This document shows, one piece after another, positions 8,522 to 17,171 of a stretch of DNA of 64,000 bases. This DNA is from JBIOHP01 sp044449065 (GTDB lineage Bacteria; Bacteroidota; Ignavibacteria; UBA10030; SZUA-254), in NCBI GenBank assembly GCA_044449065.1, contig JBIOHP010000003.1:62001-126000 (forward strand), written 5' to 3'. Both the position numbers and the translations under genes were made by a program. The notes under the pieces were generated by a model. The model was not told the DNA's origin. It worked only from the letters and a program-made list of their open reading frames with translations, and made no database searches. How positions within the stretch are numbered: position 1 is the stretch's first letter; each line of letters starts with the position of its first letter.

Positions 8522-9241
8522 ATGGAAAATAAACTGTCTATTATACACGTGGTAATGAGCGTTGTGCTGGGAGTCAGCATTATTATTTCTGCAATCATCT
8601 TCAGCAAGGCATTCATCACAGCGCGCAGGGGAGACCGGATCGTAAATGTAAAAGGACTTGCCGAGCGTGAAGTGGACGCCGATGTAGCTATATGGCCTAT
8701 CACGTTCACGGTGACAGGCAACGATTTGGGCGCCCTTCAGAAATCCATCGATGGTAATCGCGATATAATTGCGGGCTATCTCGCCGGCGCCGGATTTACC
8801 GCAAGCGAGATATCTCAATCAATTCCAAAAATCAGGGATAATCAAGCTGAGGTATACGGCAAAGATCAACAAAACAAATTCCGGTATATTGCCCTGACGA
8901 CGGTCTTGCTGAGATCGAATAAGGTAGCGCTGGTGAAACAGGCGATGGAAAATGCGGGCGTGATGGTCAGCAAGGGAGTCGTGGTTGTGCAGGACTGGCA
9001 GAGCAAGAATGAATTTATGTTCACCGGTTTAAATAAAATTAAACCCGAGATGATAGAAGAAGCGACTGTGAATGCAAGGAACGCAGCGGAAAAATTTGCA
9101 AAGGATTCCGGCAGCAAGTTAGGCAGGATTCGTTCGGCAACGCAGGGACTGTTTACGGTGACCGATAGGGATATCAATACTCCCGAAAAGAAAAACGTCA
9201 GGGTGGTTACAACCGTTGAGTATTATCTTGTGGATGAGTAA
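8522..9241 (+). CDS. SIMPL (DUF541) domain protein, membrane-anchored
   Basis: 239 residues. I chose the ATG at 8522 rather than 8432 because an AAAAGG ribosome site sits about 11 bases upstream and translation from it gives a clean N-terminal anchor (hydrophobic residues about 8-28) with no preceding junk. The rest is a SIMPL domain: V-K-G-L-A-E-R-E-V-x-A-D then repeated K-x-x-x-V-K-x-A-M-E-x-A and the late R-S-A-T-Q-G segment. The family is periplasmic or surface exposed with poorly defined roles, some members being linked to oxidative stress or kinase-associated signalling. It is transcribed divergently from the stressosome operon; a link in function is only suggested by position. Confidence 0.85.
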   Translation: MENKLSIIHVVMSVVLGVSIIISAIIFSKAFITARRGDRIVNVKGLAEREVDADVAIWPITFTVTGNDLGALQKSIDGNRDIIAGYLAGAGFTASEISQSIPKIRDNQAEVYGKDQQNKFRYIALTTVLLRSNKVALVKQAMENAGVMVSKGVVVVQDWQSKNEFMFTGLNKIKPEMIEEATVNARNAAEKFAKDSGSKLGRIRSATQGLFTVTDRDINTPEKKNVRVVTTVEYYLVDE

Positions 9242-9272
9242 ACCCTGCTAACCCCGGCATTGTGTGTGAAAG

Positions 9273-9330
9273 GTCATCGCGAGTTCCGCAGCAGCGGAAC
9301 GTCGCGATCTCCTTATATCGATGCAAAATG
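9273..9330. repeat. Dispersed hairpin repeat, copy 1
   Basis: A GTCATCGCGA box, an inner hairpin (GTTCCGC-AGCA-GCGGAAC), then GTCGCGATCTCC and TATCGATGCAAA. A second copy with the same outer boxes but a different inner stem is at 61134-61188. It resembles the widespread 'tCATtGCGA...GCAATCTC' intergenic repeats seen in many environmental bacterial genomes. It lies between two convergent genes. Confidence 0.7.
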
Positions 9331-9440
9331 AAAATCCCCGGATTTCAATTGCATGATGTATCGGACTTTTCACGCAGTCTGAACTCGGAATGAGAGGGCG
9401 ACAACTTTCGTTCGAGAGGTTTGAATAAAATTGTGAATTG

Positions 9441-9974
9441 TTACTGGAACATCGGTTTCAGCATAGAAGGAAGATCTTCTTCCAGCGATGTTTTTGGCGA
9501 CTCAATAATTCTCCCGATTTCCATTCCGCGATAAGTTATGATAAAGGTCGGCACTAATGTAATGTCGTGCTGCTGGGCGATCCCCGGCGGCAACTGTTTA
9601 CTCCGGTCGAGGGCTATTAAGGAGATTTTATCCGCCGGAAATTTGATCGCATCCATTATCTTAAAGAAATGCGGCAACTCGCGCCTGCTGTCGCTGCACC
9701 ATGTGCCGTACACAACGAGAATATCTACGCTATCTTTCATCTTCGATAACTGCTCCAGCTTTTCTTGATTTGGCTGGTATGCCGTGTATGCCGTATCGAA
9801 CCAGGCGTACGCCGGAGATTGGAAAATTGTTCGCGGCGTCCAGCCGATCTCAATATGCTCGTTTGGTTTGATGGATACGACTTGCTTTGATGAAGAGCAT
9901 CCCGATAGAGTGAATGCGATGATGAGAACCGGGAGTGCGTACAGAAGAATGGAGGTAAACAATCGGATTTTCAT
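9441..9974 (-). CDS. Thioredoxin-fold lipoprotein with a single active-site cysteine
   Basis: 177 residues. A lipoprotein signal peptide ends in L-S-G-C (Cys26). The thioredoxin-like domain covers about 60-175; the active-site position reads G-T-W-C-S-D-S-R-R-E, so the resolving cysteine of CxxC is replaced by Ser96, leaving only Cys93. The cis-proline region T-L-V-P-T-F-I is present. Inference: a membrane-anchored periplasmic protein that probably does not act as a classical disulfide reductase; W-C-S-D-S variants recur in this family. Convergent with the SIMPL gene. Confidence 0.82.
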   Translation of the reverse strand: MKIRLFTSILLYALPVLIIAFTLSGCSSSKQVVSIKPNEHIEIGWTPRTIFQSPAYAWFDTAYTAYQPNQEKLEQLSKMKDSVDILVVYGTWCSDSRRELPHFFKIMDAIKFPADKISLIALDRSKQLPPGIAQQHDITLVPTFIITYRGMEIGRIIESPKTSLEEDLPSMLKPMFQ

Positions 9975-10140
9975 AAATTTTATGATAGTTATTCTTAATC
10001 AAAATGAATGAATTCAACCGTCTGTTCTTAATATACACAAAATGCTTGAGATTATTCTTTCCTCAAAACTTGAAATAGTTGAGAATATCTCGTAGTTTAA
10101 CACGATCATAATTTATGGTTATTTACAACTTACAACAGCA

Positions 10141-11058
10141 ATGCAAATGAAACAATCTTTGATTCTCTGGGTAGTTGCCTTTATCATTACCGTACTCTCG
10201 GCGTTGTATCAATTCATGACGGGTCCATCATACCCGGCAAGAGGAAGTTTGCAATTTAACGGGAAACAAATTTCCTATACGTTGAATAGAAGTCATGCCG
10301 GATCGACAAATTGTCCAGTCGTCGTTACCACGAACGACGAGTCGGTTCAGGGCGTTCTTGAGTGGAAACGGTATAAAAGCGATGATCCCTGGACGAGCCA
10401 GAAAATGACCTTTCAAAATAATACTCTTGTTGGCGAACTACCAGCTCAACCTCCGGCGGGCAAGTTGGAGTATCATGTCAAACTATCGGATGGAACTGAA
10501 AGTCAAAATCTTCCTGAAAACGAGAGTGTGGTAGTGCGTTTTCACGGGGATATCCCGCCGTATATTCTTATTCCACATATCCTCGCAATGTTCGGGGGGA
10601 TGTTCCTTTCCGCCCGCACCGGAATTGAATCGCTGCGGAAAAATCCCAATCTGAAAAAACTCATCATCGTAACGGTGATGTTATTGCTCGTCGGGGGATT
10701 CATCCTCGGACCAATTGTGCAGTGGTTTGCATTCAACGCTTTCTGGACGGGCTGGCCCCTCGGTCACGACCTCACCGATAATAAGACTGCTGTTGCCATT
10801 GTTGCGTGGATCGTTGCGCTTGCCATGCTTAAGAGATCGAAAAAACCGCACCGCTGGGCTTTGGGCGCAGCCATCGTTACGCTCGTTGTGTACCTCATTC
10901 CCCACAGCGTTTTGGGATCGGAAATCGAGTATAAAAAAGTTGAACAGAATACGACAACTCTTCACACCGTGAACGAACGGGCGGCAAATTTATGTACCCG
11001 GCAATCGAGAATGCATCCTCGTTTGAATTTATATACGGCGAGTGATTTTAACGGATAA
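10141..11058 (+). CDS. Integral membrane protein, conserved hypothetical
   Basis: 305 residues. One membrane helix near residues 7-25 (preceding G-P-S-Y-P-A-R-G), an extracytoplasmic beta-rich region at about 30-135, then four or five helices between 140 and 265. The tail after H-S-V-L-G-S-E-I is hydrophilic with no recognisable features. I do not recognise the function; similar proteins are found as conserved hypotheticals in FCB-group genomes. It ends 20 bp before the aldehyde dehydrogenase, so the two probably form an operon. Start could also be the ATG at 10147. Confidence 0.75.
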   Translation: MQMKQSLILWVVAFIITVLSALYQFMTGPSYPARGSLQFNGKQISYTLNRSHAGSTNCPVVVTTNDESVQGVLEWKRYKSDDPWTSQKMTFQNNTLVGELPAQPPAGKLEYHVKLSDGTESQNLPENESVVVRFHGDIPPYILIPHILAMFGGMFLSARTGIESLRKNPNLKKLIIVTVMLLLVGGFILGPIVQWFAFNAFWTGWPLGHDLTDNKTAVAIVAWIVALAMLKRSKKPHRWALGAAIVTLVVYLIPHSVLGSEIEYKKVEQNTTTLHTVNERAANLCTRQSRMHPRLNLYTASDFNG

Positions 11059-11078
11059 TACACCCAAGGAATTATCGT

Positions 11079-12497
11079 ATGGCTAACCCGGATGAAATGA
11101 TACGGAGGGCGAAGAAAGCCGCCCGCGCATTCAGAGAATTGGATCAGAAACAAACCGACCGTATCGTGCGGAGCGTATTTCTTGCGGCGATGAAAAACCG
11201 CATTCCTCTTGCAAAGATGGCGGCGGAGGAAACAGGTCTCGGCGTCTGGCAGCATAAGGTCATAAAGAATATTATCGCAAGCCAATTGGTGTATGAACAT
11301 ATCAGTCCTCATAAAACTGTCGGAATAATCTCGGAAGATCCCCTTTCGGGCGTTATCGAGCTTGCGCAGCCGATCGGTCCTATTCTGGCGTTAGTGCCGG
11401 TGATTAACCCAACCTCGACGGTTATCTTTAAATCGCTCATCACGATGAAGACCCGCAATCCGGTAATCTTCAGCACCACTGCGGCGGCTAAAAATTGCGT
11501 AGCGGAAACAGCGCAGATTTGCTACGACGCCGCCATTGCAGCCGGCGCACCGGAGCATTGCATCCAGTGGCTGACCAAACCGAATCTGCTGACGACGAAG
11601 GAACTGATGAGCCATAACGGTTTGGCGCTCATCCTGGCGACAGGAACCGGCGAAATGGTGAAAACGAGCTATAGCTCCGGAACGCCGACAATCGGAGTCG
11701 GTGCAGGGAACGTGCCGGTGTACATCGGCACATCAGCCGATATCCCTTTTGCGGTGCAAAGTATTCTCTCTTCGAAAACGTTTGATAACGGCTCGATTTG
11801 CGCGAGCGAACAGGCGGTGGTGGTGAAGCGAAATTCCGCCGATCAACTGATTGCAGAGTTCAAAAAACAAAACGCGTATTTCCTCACGCCTCCCGAGATT
11901 GAAAAAGTGGGCCGCATCGCCTATGATAAAAATAAAAATGTGATGAGCGCCGCCGTTGTTGGGCAATCGCCCCATCGCATCGCGGAAATGGCTGGTATTC
12001 AAATTCCCGCTGAAACCCGGGTGCTCATCGCGATACTCGATACGGTTTCGCGCGATTGTCCTCTCTCCGCGGAAATCCTCGCTCCAATTCTCGCCTTTTA
12101 TATAGAAGAAGATTTTGAAAAATCCATCGAACGGTGCAGCGAGATCACGCGATTCGGCGGGTTAGGTCACACAGCGGTAATCTATTCCAACAACCCGGAG
12201 CGGATTGAATACTTCACGCAACACATGGATGTCGCGCGCATCCTGGTGAACACTCCTTCAACCCAGGGAGCGCTGGGGGGGATGTTCAACACGCTGCCGC
12301 CCTCGTTTACGCTGAGCTGCGGAACCGGCGGAAAGAATAGCACAACCGGAAATATTTCCACCCGCCATCTCCTGAATGTCCACCGCATCTGTCGCCGGCG
12401 CATTAACGAACGGTGGATGAACGTGAATCAGGAAAAATATCTTGATGAATCAATGGGCGCTGAGGAATTGGAAAAAGAGTATTACAAGAACTCGTAA
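11079..12497 (+). CDS. Acetaldehyde dehydrogenase (CoA-acylating), stand-alone AdhE N-terminal type
   Basis: 472 residues of the ALDH superfamily that make acyl-CoA from aldehyde, CoA and NAD+. The catalytic cysteine is Cys241 in F-D-N-G-S-I-C-A-S-E-Q, the form seen in the first half of AdhE; nucleotide-binding features A-T-G-T-G-E-M-V and G-V-G-A-G-N-V-P are present. It stops where AdhE would continue into its iron alcohol dehydrogenase, so it is not bifunctional. AAGGAA eight bases before the ATG is a good ribosome site. Role in acetaldehyde or short-chain aldehyde metabolism is likely; no microcompartment shell genes are nearby, so EutE/PduP naming is not justified. Confidence 0.88.
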   Translation: MANPDEMIRRAKKAARAFRELDQKQTDRIVRSVFLAAMKNRIPLAKMAAEETGLGVWQHKVIKNIIASQLVYEHISPHKTVGIISEDPLSGVIELAQPIGPILALVPVINPTSTVIFKSLITMKTRNPVIFSTTAAAKNCVAETAQICYDAAIAAGAPEHCIQWLTKPNLLTTKELMSHNGLALILATGTGEMVKTSYSSGTPTIGVGAGNVPVYIGTSADIPFAVQSILSSKTFDNGSICASEQAVVVKRNSADQLIAEFKKQNAYFLTPPEIEKVGRIAYDKNKNVMSAAVVGQSPHRIAEMAGIQIPAETRVLIAILDTVSRDCPLSAEILAPILAFYIEEDFEKSIERCSEITRFGGLGHTAVIYSNNPERIEYFTQHMDVARILVNTPSTQGALGGMFNTLPPSFTLSCGTGGKNSTTGNISTRHLLNVHRICRRRINERWMNVNQEKYLDESMGAEELEKEYYKNS

Positions 12498-12520
12498 TTT
12501 TGATTTAACTCCAGCTCGGC

Positions 12521-12665
12521 GGTCATTGTCCACGAGTGTGTCCGAGAACTCGTAGTAGCGCGTCACCAGACCCGCGCGAATGCCCAATCGGATTCATAAT
12601 AGCCGCCGATCCGTTGATCGGGTACTACAAAACATGGTTATCGGACAGACTCCCACACCATGACC
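12521..12665. repeat. MITE-like element with imperfect terminal inverted repeats
   Basis: The ends are about 28-base imperfect inverted repeats: left GGTCATTGT...GAGTGTGTCCGA, right complement GGTCATGGT...GAGTCTGTCCGA. Inside are GTAGTAGCGCG and, near the other side, GGTACTAC. The element at 21376-21496 shares the GAGTCTGT end and the inner GTAGTAGC...CTACTAC pattern. No transposase is encoded. Confidence 0.6.
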
Positions 12666-12835
12666 GAGAAAAAGCAAAATAATTTTTATCCATTCACCCG
12701 CTTTATACGACCACACCTTGCGAGTGGTTGTCGCTCGTGCCTGAGAAACAATTGATACTTTAGCATGTGCCTGGCAACATATAAAACCATTGAATAGAAC
12801 AAACGGTATTATTTCAAGTGTACCGGTTCTGCCAG

Positions 12836-12924
12836 TGAAACCCCCTGTCCCCCTTTGACCCGCCAGAATGAACTTGTCGGGCTGGCGGGTCAAAGGGGGA
12901 CCGCCGAAGGCGAGGGGGTTTCAT
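12836..12924. repeat. Long nested intergenic hairpin
   Basis: Outer arms GAAACCCCC and GGGGGTTTC flank a perfect 18-bp inner stem (CCCCCTTTGACCCGCCAG with its complement) around a loop of about 15 bases. It looks like a non-coding palindromic repeat of the type scattered in FCB genomes. Only one copy is in this window. Confidence 0.65.
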
Positions 12925-12953
12925 ATGGTGAACAATTTATTTTCATATCTGGC

Positions 12954-12975
12954 GGTCATGGTCCACACCATGACC
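12954..12975. repeat. Palindrome matching fused ends of the MITE-like element
   Basis: Arms GGTCATGGT and ACCATGACC around CCAC. These match the left and right ends of the element at 12521-12665, as if its body had been lost. The flanking GGC on the left is also shared. Confidence 0.5.
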
Positions 12976-13110
12976 GGAATCATGCAAAAAGTGAACGAGA
13001 CTCAACCTGCTTATTCACCTATCCCATTTGGATTATATATTCATTTCTGAATAATAATTAATCTAATTTGTTTGTTCTATGCGATTCATACCCATTCAGG
13101 AGAGAGACTT

Positions 13111-13140
13111 ATGAAACAAAAAATCCTTAAATTATGTTGA
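13111..13140 (+). other. Nine-codon frame with strong ribosome site (leader peptide or remnant)
   Basis: AGGAGAGA is followed seven bases later by ATG and a lysine-rich frame (M-K-Q-K-I-L-K-L-C) that ends in TGA, then TAA in frame just beyond. It ends 36 bp before the TTG start of the secreted propeller gene. It could be a leader peptide or the decayed start of a signal peptide. Evidence is only the ribosome site. Confidence 0.3.
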
Positions 13141-13175
13141 TGTTAATACACGTTCATTAAACCAAAGGATTTATT

Positions 13176-15827
13176 TTGAAAAAATTATTTCTGCGGATAA
13201 AAATACCCATAAATTCGTTCCCATTCCTCATTTTTTTGTTTGTTAACGGTTCGTTATTCGTTCCTTTGTATGGACAAAATTTCCTAACCAATACCCGCAA
13301 GCTGCCTATTGTTACGGGGGAGGCAACTATCCACCATTACGAATATGTTCTTCCCGATGGCTGGATTTACCGGTACGACATCGATAACGGACATACGCTC
13401 ATCGATAGCTTCAGCATTCCAACTTCGCAGGGCACGCGGGGCGTTTCGGTCAATCCCCCTACCGGCATGATGTATATCAGCTATCGCGGCGATGGCGGCT
13501 TCCGCGGCAATGGCTCCATCCTGCAATTCAATCTCCTCACCAATACTGTCGGATGGAATAAAAGCTACTCGCATGGGATTGACAGCCATGAAGCATCCCC
13601 GGATGGCAAGATAATATATAGTCCCGATGGAGAACTCTCCGGCGATGGAAAATGGTATCTCATCAACGCGTCCGATGGCAGTGAAACAGGTGTTACTATT
13701 AATACATCGACTCAGGGACCGCATAACACCATCGTCAGTTTGGATGGCACGCGGCTGTATATGGGCGACCGCGATCCGTATAATGTCGGCAACGATTATT
13801 TCTACGTTGCAAACACAGCGAACGATTCGGTAATTCAAAAGGTCGGTCCGCTTATCAGGGGAATCAGACCATTCACGATTAACGGCAAAGGCACAATCGC
13901 ATATATCACCATCACAGGTTTTCTTGGATTTCAAGTCGGCAGCATCACTACCGGTAATGTTCTCTTTACCGTTGATCTGACGAAAATGGGTTTTACCATC
14001 AGCCGCTGCTTTACCGATGGTTTCCCCGGCGGAAATTGCCAGACAAGTCACGGCATCTCGCTTTCACCGGATGAGAAAGAGATTTATGTCATCGATTCGC
14101 CGAACAGCTATGTGCATGTGTTTGATGTAAGCGGGGTTGAGAGCGGCACCGCGCCGGTAAAGATCGCCGATATTCATTTGAACCACCCCTTCTTAGGTCA
14201 GGCGTCGAGCTGCGCGTATGATTGTTTACAGATCGGCTGGCTGCAGCACAGTCTTGACGGCAGGTATGTCTATGTCGGCGATTGCGGAGATATAATAGAG
14301 ACGGCGACGCATTCGATCGTCGGCTTTATACCCGCGATGCGCAACACGAGAAAGATAATTGAAATAGATTTCCAAAACGGCAGCCCCATAGCCACAAGCA
14401 CCCGGCAGGGAATAGGGTATGTGAGAGGCAATTCCGCGCCTTCGAGTCCGCTATTATCTAATCCTGTTAATGGCGCCACGGGTGAACCGACGAATATAAC
14501 ATTAAGCTGGAATAAAGCAAACGGCGATTCAATGTACCGTGTGCAGGCGGGAACTGATTCTAATTTTACTTCTATCGTTATCGATGATTCGGCATTGGTT
14601 GACACATTCAAGCAAATCCCATCCTTATTGAATGCGACCTCATATTTTTGGCGGGTTCGAGCAAAAAATGTAAACGGATTAAGCCCCTGGTCGCAGACCT
14701 GGAAATTCACAACTACTGCGTCGTCGCTTCCGGCGCCTAGGTTGGTATCGCCGGATAGTTCCTCAACGAACATGCCTACACTGGAAGTTCTCCACTGGAA
14801 TAATGTTGCGGCGGCGGATTCATACAGAGTACAACTTGCTGCCGGTTTCGCCTTCGTTTCCCTCGAGAAAGATACCGTCATCGCTATCGATTCAGTCATG
14901 ATTGATAGCTTACTCCCTTCCAGTAAATACTATTGGCGTGTTGCTGCAAAGAACAGCCAGGGATTAGGTCCATGGTCTGAAACTTGGTGGTTTGCCACCC
15001 AGCGGCGTTGGGTTTCAGTGAACGTTTCACTCACGCATGGATGGAATATGGTTTCCGTTCCGGTAATTCCAAGAGATTCATTGGCTGCTGCCATATTTCA
15101 AAATTCCTATTCAAGCGTTTATGGATACAGGGGCGGGTATGTCTCCGATGACACGCTTATCAATGGCGCCGGTTATTGGGTAAAGTATCTGCGGGACACC
15201 AGTTTGTCCATAAGCGGATACGATATCGTTTCTGATACATTCAATGTTCTTGAGGGTTGGAATTTAATTGGATCTATCAGTTCACCTTTCCCAACAACAA
15301 AAGTAACATCGTTGCCCGGAGGGTTGCAAGCATCCGGATTTTTTAGATATTCAACAGGATACCACCAGGTGGATACGCTTCAACCGGGAGTTGGTTATTG
15401 GGTCAAGATAGATCAAGCAGGACAATTGATTTTCGCATCATCGAACGCAGCATCAGATTTATTTTCACTGAAAATTATTCCAACTAACGAACTTCCCCCA
15501 AATCCACCCGACGCAATCGATCAGTCAAAAACCGGGATTCCCGAAAAGTTTTCGCTGGAACAGAATTATCCCAATCCGTTCAATCCGACCACGGTATTTC
15601 AATATGCATTGCCTCTTGAAGCCATAGTCACATTGAAAGTATATAATGTCCTTGGGGAAGAGGTCGCAACATTGGTGAACGGAACACAACCGGCTGGTTT
15701 TAAATCAATAACATGGGATGGGAGTATGTTATCCAGCGGCGTGTATTTTTATAGTCTCGAGGCAGCCAGCGTTTCCGATCCGGCAAGATCATTCAGGCAA
15801 GTTCGGAAGATGCTGCTGTTGAAGTGA
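13176..15827 (+). CDS. Secreted beta-propeller/FN3 protein with T9SS sorting domain
   Basis: 883 residues starting at TTG, supported by AAAGGA six bases upstream. A signal peptide covers about 1-34. Residues 55-420 look like a YVTN-type beta-propeller (repeated S-P-D-G/S-L-D-G-x-x-x-Y). Two fibronectin type III-like domains follow at about 425-512 and 515-608. Residues 610-775 hold a two-part module with G-W-N-M-V-S-V-P and G-W-N-L-I-G-S, also found in the protein at 58860. The type A sorting domain fills 795-883. It should be exported by T9SS and kept on the surface or released. No catalytic residues are seen; a binding or structural role is likely. Confidence 0.88.
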   Translation: MKKLFLRIKIPINSFPFLIFLFVNGSLFVPLYGQNFLTNTRKLPIVTGEATIHHYEYVLPDGWIYRYDIDNGHTLIDSFSIPTSQGTRGVSVNPPTGMMYISYRGDGGFRGNGSILQFNLLTNTVGWNKSYSHGIDSHEASPDGKIIYSPDGELSGDGKWYLINASDGSETGVTINTSTQGPHNTIVSLDGTRLYMGDRDPYNVGNDYFYVANTANDSVIQKVGPLIRGIRPFTINGKGTIAYITITGFLGFQVGSITTGNVLFTVDLTKMGFTISRCFTDGFPGGNCQTSHGISLSPDEKEIYVIDSPNSYVHVFDVSGVESGTAPVKIADIHLNHPFLGQASSCAYDCLQIGWLQHSLDGRYVYVGDCGDIIETATHSIVGFIPAMRNTRKIIEIDFQNGSPIATSTRQGIGYVRGNSAPSSPLLSNPVNGATGEPTNITLSWNKANGDSMYRVQAGTDSNFTSIVIDDSALVDTFKQIPSLLNATSYFWRVRAKNVNGLSPWSQTWKFTTTASSLPAPRLVSPDSSSTNMPTLEVLHWNNVAAADSYRVQLAAGFAFVSLEKDTVIAIDSVMIDSLLPSSKYYWRVAAKNSQGLGPWSETWWFATQRRWVSVNVSLTHGWNMVSVPVIPRDSLAAAIFQNSYSSVYGYRGGYVSDDTLINGAGYWVKYLRDTSLSISGYDIVSDTFNVLEGWNLIGSISSPFPTTKVTSLPGGLQASGFFRYSTGYHQVDTLQPGVGYWVKIDQAGQLIFASSNAASDLFSLKIIPTNELPPNPPDAIDQSKTGIPEKFSLEQNYPNPFNPTTVFQYALPLEAIVTLKVYNVLGEEVATLVNGTQPAGFKSITWDGSMLSSGVYFYSLEAASVSDPARSFRQVRKMLLLK

Positions 15828-16207
15828 TTTTCTGCTGGCGTTTCAAGATTGTCTATCCTTGAATTATAATATATATCCAATCACCATAACCGATTTTCTG
15901 GTATGTGATTATAGAGTAATGGAACCGCAATCTTCATTGACTTCCTCATCAGTTCTAGGTAAATTATAAGTATTAAATATAGGTTCTCAGAGCGGTTGCA
16001 AGTGCGCGTTTCTGTGACCTGATAGAAGAACGAATGTCCGCAATGGTTCATTCATTATTCGCTCCCCTACCGAGCCACTCCGTGCACGGTTCCCAATATA
16101 CTAAAATCATCCGGTCTGGAATCAGTTTCAGAAATGCTGATTCGCGCCTATCCAATTGACGATATCGTCAATTATAACGGGATTTCTTGTAGTATTTTAT
16201 AATTTAT
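15828..16207. other. Intergenic region with a perfect 20-bp palindrome
   Basis: 380 bp with no gene recognised. A perfect palindrome AATTGACGATATCGTCAATT lies at 16154-16173, 34 bp before the first ATG of the next small gene. No clear terminator after the propeller gene. Confidence 0.5.
16154..16173. promoter_or_regulatory. Operator-like 20-bp perfect palindrome
   Basis: AATTGACGATATCGTCAATT equals its own reverse complement over all 20 bases. Its place just before a small membrane-protein gene suits a dimeric repressor or activator site. The regulator is unknown. Confidence 0.45.
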
Positions 16208-16453
16208 ATGAGAAATTTTATTTTATTGCAGGCACGGGATCCATTCCACCTGAACATGACGAACATCGCCCTTGGATGTTTTGTGATTGCGCTTGTTGCC
16301 TATCTCATTGTCAATATAGTGATCGACTTAAGACAACGGAAAGATAAGAAAAAAATAAAAATGGATTTAAAATCGATCCTAACTAAACTTGGAGTAACAA
16401 TGCAGGATGGCGGGGAGAAATCGAAAAAAGATGATGAGGAACCGGAAGTGTGA
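16208..16453 (+). CDS. Small single-pass membrane protein
   Basis: Up to 81 residues. If translated from the second ATG (16256), 65 residues remain: one hydrophobic helix (I-A-L-G-C-F-V-I-A-L-V-A-Y-L-I-V) then a basic stretch and an acidic tail ending in D-D-E-E-P-E-V. No family recognised. Neither start has a good ribosome site. The membrane-helix-then-charged-tail design is coherent, so I keep it with moderate confidence. Confidence 0.5.
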   Translation: MRNFILLQARDPFHLNMTNIALGCFVIALVAYLIVNIVIDLRQRKDKKKIKMDLKSILTKLGVTMQDGGEKSKKDDEEPEV

Positions 16454-16506
16454 ATAAAGCGAAATGTTTTCTTCTGGCCGCTCATACCGATAAATCTTTC
16501 TAAATG

Positions 16507-17100
16507 TCATTTCTTTTTATACGTCCAGTACTGCGCTTGCGCGCATTTTGGACATATACCGTGAGAGAATGTGATATCGTGATGCGTGGAAAAATACTTT
16601 TCTACGCTTTCCCAGTATTGATCGTCATTCCGTATGCTCTTGCAATTTGAGCACATCGGCAACAGGTATCTTAATTGATGCAATTCAGTTATATCCTCCA
16701 TGATCAAAATTGCGTAGGACTCATTATTGTAGGGAAGAGGCGAAGTCGTTACCAATATATCCATTTCTTTTCTTCCCACACCATCAAGCACCTCAAATCG
16801 AGTCCGTTCTCTGTAGACCGTTTTTTGGCGAATGGCAGAGTTGACAGAATTTCTGATGATACAGGAATTGCAGGAGGTTGAATGACCGCATCCTTCATTC
16901 GTTTCGGTTGAATGAAGACAGTGCAGCGCATCTCCCCCCCGTTGTAAATAAACTTTCGATAATTCGGGTCCAAAAGTGGAAGTTGCCGCGGGATTTATAT
17001 GATGAATCCGAACGTCCGAATCAACGATGAATAACGGGGAGGGAAGAGAATCAAAAAGTTTGATTAAGAAATCTAAACTTGAAAATAACAAATTTTGCAT
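16507..17100 (-). CDS. PAS-domain protein with C-terminal cysteine module
   Basis: 197 residues. A PAS domain covers about 8-140 (D-S-L-P-S-P-L-F-I-V-D, then I-M-E-D-I-T-E). It contains an extra Cys-rich insert with C-x-x-S-x-x-C-x-x-C. After it comes C-S-N-C-K-S-I-R-N-D-x-x-Y-W-E and S-H-G-I-C-P-K-C, a paired CxxC module found at the end of many PAS proteins and likely to bind a metal. There is no kinase, cyclase or DNA-binding domain, so it must act through another protein. Confidence 0.78.
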   Translation of the reverse strand: MQNLLFSSLDFLIKLFDSLPSPLFIVDSDVRIHHINPAATSTFGPELSKVYLQRGGDALHCLHSTETNEGCGHSTSCNSCIIRNSVNSAIRQKTVYRERTRFEVLDGVGRKEMDILVTTSPLPYNNESYAILIMEDITELHQLRYLLPMCSNCKSIRNDDQYWESVEKYFSTHHDITFSHGICPKCAQAQYWTYKKK

Positions 17101-17171
17101 CAGGGTTTCAAAAATAAATGAACAAAGTGGATATAGGTAAAGAATATTTGGACATTGCCTCTCATTGCAGA

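Larger units (their letters stand above)
12498..13175. other. Repeat-rich intergenic patch
   Basis: 678 bp without a convincing gene. It contains a MITE-like element (12521-12665), a long G/C-rich hairpin (12836-12924), a perfect 22-base palindrome matching the ends of the MITE-like element (12954-12975), and a strong ribosome site with a nine-codon frame (13111-13140). Open frames here arise from the repeats and are not supported as genes. Confidence 0.7.

Noticed and set aside
11079..12497. Naming the acetaldehyde dehydrogenase eutE or pduP
   Set aside because: No shell protein or ethanolamine/propanediol genes nearby, and it resembles the AdhE N-terminal half more.
16156..16347. 63-codon plus-strand frame overlapping the small membrane protein
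   Set aside because: It lies in another frame over the palindrome; the alternative frame gives the coherent membrane-helix and charged-tail protein.
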